The notes beneath the pieces were generated by a model that was not told the origin of the DNA, did no database searches, and worked only from the letters and a program-made list of their open reading frames with translations. This document shows, one piece after another, positions 19,045-20,197 of a stretch of DNA of 20,197 bases. The DNA is from Saccoglossus kowalevskii (taxonomy: Eukaryota; Hemichordata; Enteropneusta; Harrimaniidae), in contig NW_003135384.1 in NCBI RefSeq assembly GCF_000003605.2, positions 1 to 20,197 on the forward strand, read 5' to 3'. How positions within the stretch are numbered: position 1 is the first letter of the stretch; every line of letters begins with the position of its first letter. A program made the translations under genes and the position numbers.

Positions 19045-20128
19045 TGTCTAATTTGCGGGGTAGTTGTTTTTTGAAATCACCATTGTCGAAGACTGTTCTG
19101 TAGTCTGACGTCACATTCTCTCACAGTGACTTTTTTCGTGCATATAGTGTATCATTCTCATTTGTAAATTTCCGGCGAAAAAGTAGTAACATTAAATGGA
19201 AATGCTAATCATGAAGTAGATTTCTAAGCTCAGCGATTCGTAGGTTCTATAGCCTACATATATTGATATGCGTGTAGTGAAAGTCTTTTTGCTTTCTAAT
19301 ATATTATTATAGTGAAGATTAGATTTCATTCCAATAATTAGACAAACTATTATGTGCTATATAGTATAATACAGTTTAATTTACGTCTAAATCAGCCAGT
19401 GTATTTCAGTTGGTGTCAGCATCATTCAAATGTCCGTTATTTCATCCTCAGTGTACACAGCACAGCACAGTGTGTTTTGTGAGTATGTACACTACTAATA
19501 ATAATGATACTATCAAACTACGAATGAATATTGTATTTAACTTATGACTGGTATCAAGAATCGCGAAAATATTCAGAATTATTGGGAATTATTGGGAAAT
19601 CGATTGTTTCTCTTTTTCAACCTATACAATTGAAGTGATATACTGTAACGGAATTAGTGACTATGTTCTAAAGGGTCTACTTCGTACACAAATGTGTTTT
19701 TTTTTTTATATATTGCATATTGTGACTTTAGGAGATGATAATTACATTGATATGCCACACACATGACGTGTACACAGCGCATGTTATGTTTAAGCAATCA
19801 TATTGATTTACAGAGTTCTGCAAAGAAAACAGAGGCCAAAACGGAGAAGTGTATTACCGTGTATATGATATATAATTCTATCTTTACGTTCCCCATTGTC
19901 ATTATACATTTGTTTATGTGGCAATTTTGGCTTAATCAAAATGAAATCAATACGTTATTCTTTTGTTCAGTTGTACTCATTGTTGTATCAAAGTGTCTAA
20001 GCAAATAATGCAAGTCAATTAATTTCGTCAGCCAGGATGAATCAAAACAAGAATGCGAATAATATTATTTTCTTTTATTGACTTTTTTATTCACATATGA
20101 AAATTTGTGCTTACAACTGGTTTTTAAT
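19045..20128. other. Stretch without a supported gene
   Basis: Holds a third perfect CRE octamer (TGACGTCA, 19106-19113), a direct duplication GAATTATTGG near 19576-19596 and a T-run at about 19697-19706. A weak exon-like patch begins after TTGATTTACAG (ending 19813) and reads SSAKKTEAKTEKCITVYMIY before two hydrophobic stretches and a TAA at 20006-20008. It has no family resemblance and I give it low weight. Confidence 0.4.
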
Positions 20129-20180
20129 CCGTGTCGAAAACGTGCACAGAATGGTGGTTTTGTGCACGTTTTCGACACGG
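20129..20180. repeat. Perfect 20-bp-arm hairpin with 12-nt loop
   Basis: CCGTGTCGAAAACGTGCACA (20129-20148) is exactly complementary to 20161-20180, separated by GAATGGTGGTTT. Three further bases pair outside a single mismatch (20125-20127 with 20182-20184). An uninterrupted CpG-containing stem this long is not expected by chance. It could be the tip of a foldback or MITE, or a hairpin RNA. It lies 17 bp from the right edge, so its context cannot be seen. Confidence 0.9.
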
Positions 20181-20197
20181 CTTATCATCACCTCAAG

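Noticed and set aside
14968-20197. Search for receptor exons encoding TM1, TM2 and early TM3
   Set aside because: No - strand match to NLA..D, CK..NY or a donor after an IQQ-like end was found by eye; small or divergent exons could have been missed.

Overview
The window looks like nuclear DNA from a bilaterian animal, most likely a marine invertebrate. It is AT-rich and gene-poor, has spliced genes with clear GT-AG signals, and carries several minisatellite arrays, dispersed repeats and a small inverted-repeat transposon. No bacterial, phage or CRISPR signal is seen. The one firmly identifiable gene is a kisspeptin-receptor (GPR54/KISS1R) type GPCR. That family is known from deuterostomes and lophotrochozoans but not from Drosophila, so an animal such as a mollusc, annelid, brachiopod, hemichordate or cephalochordate fits. 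The phylum cannot be settled from this sequence.

Layout, left to right. A 44-bp tandem array (1-482) runs off the left edge. It is followed by a possible terminal exon at 720-785 on the + strand. A long non-coding stretch leads to the first of three copies of a dispersed repeat: 3928-4300 inverted, 6953-7105 and 11824-12058 both direct. The first copy carries an unusually long open frame. A weak degenerate repeat lies at 6303-6410. A very regular 25-bp minisatellite of 30 full units occupies 9012-9761, contains a 9-unit higher-order duplication, and is flanked by two perfect CRE octamers. A pre-miRNA-like hairpin lies at 10568-10634.

The receptor gene lies on the - strand. Its last exon (12993-13606) and the preceding exon (14832-14967) are separated by a phase-1 intron with good splice signals. 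The intron holds a cluster of 16-bp near-palindromes and a foldback structure. The exons for the N-terminus, TM1, TM2 and the start of TM3 were not found and are probably beyond the right edge. To the right are a degenerate 47-bp minisatellite (15382-15720), long unannotatable AT-rich DNA, a 131-bp MITE with 7-bp target-site duplications (18900-19044), and a perfect 20-bp-arm hairpin (20129-20180).

Only the receptor can be given a function, so no pathway links the genes here. The other open frames are weak candidates and are marked so.
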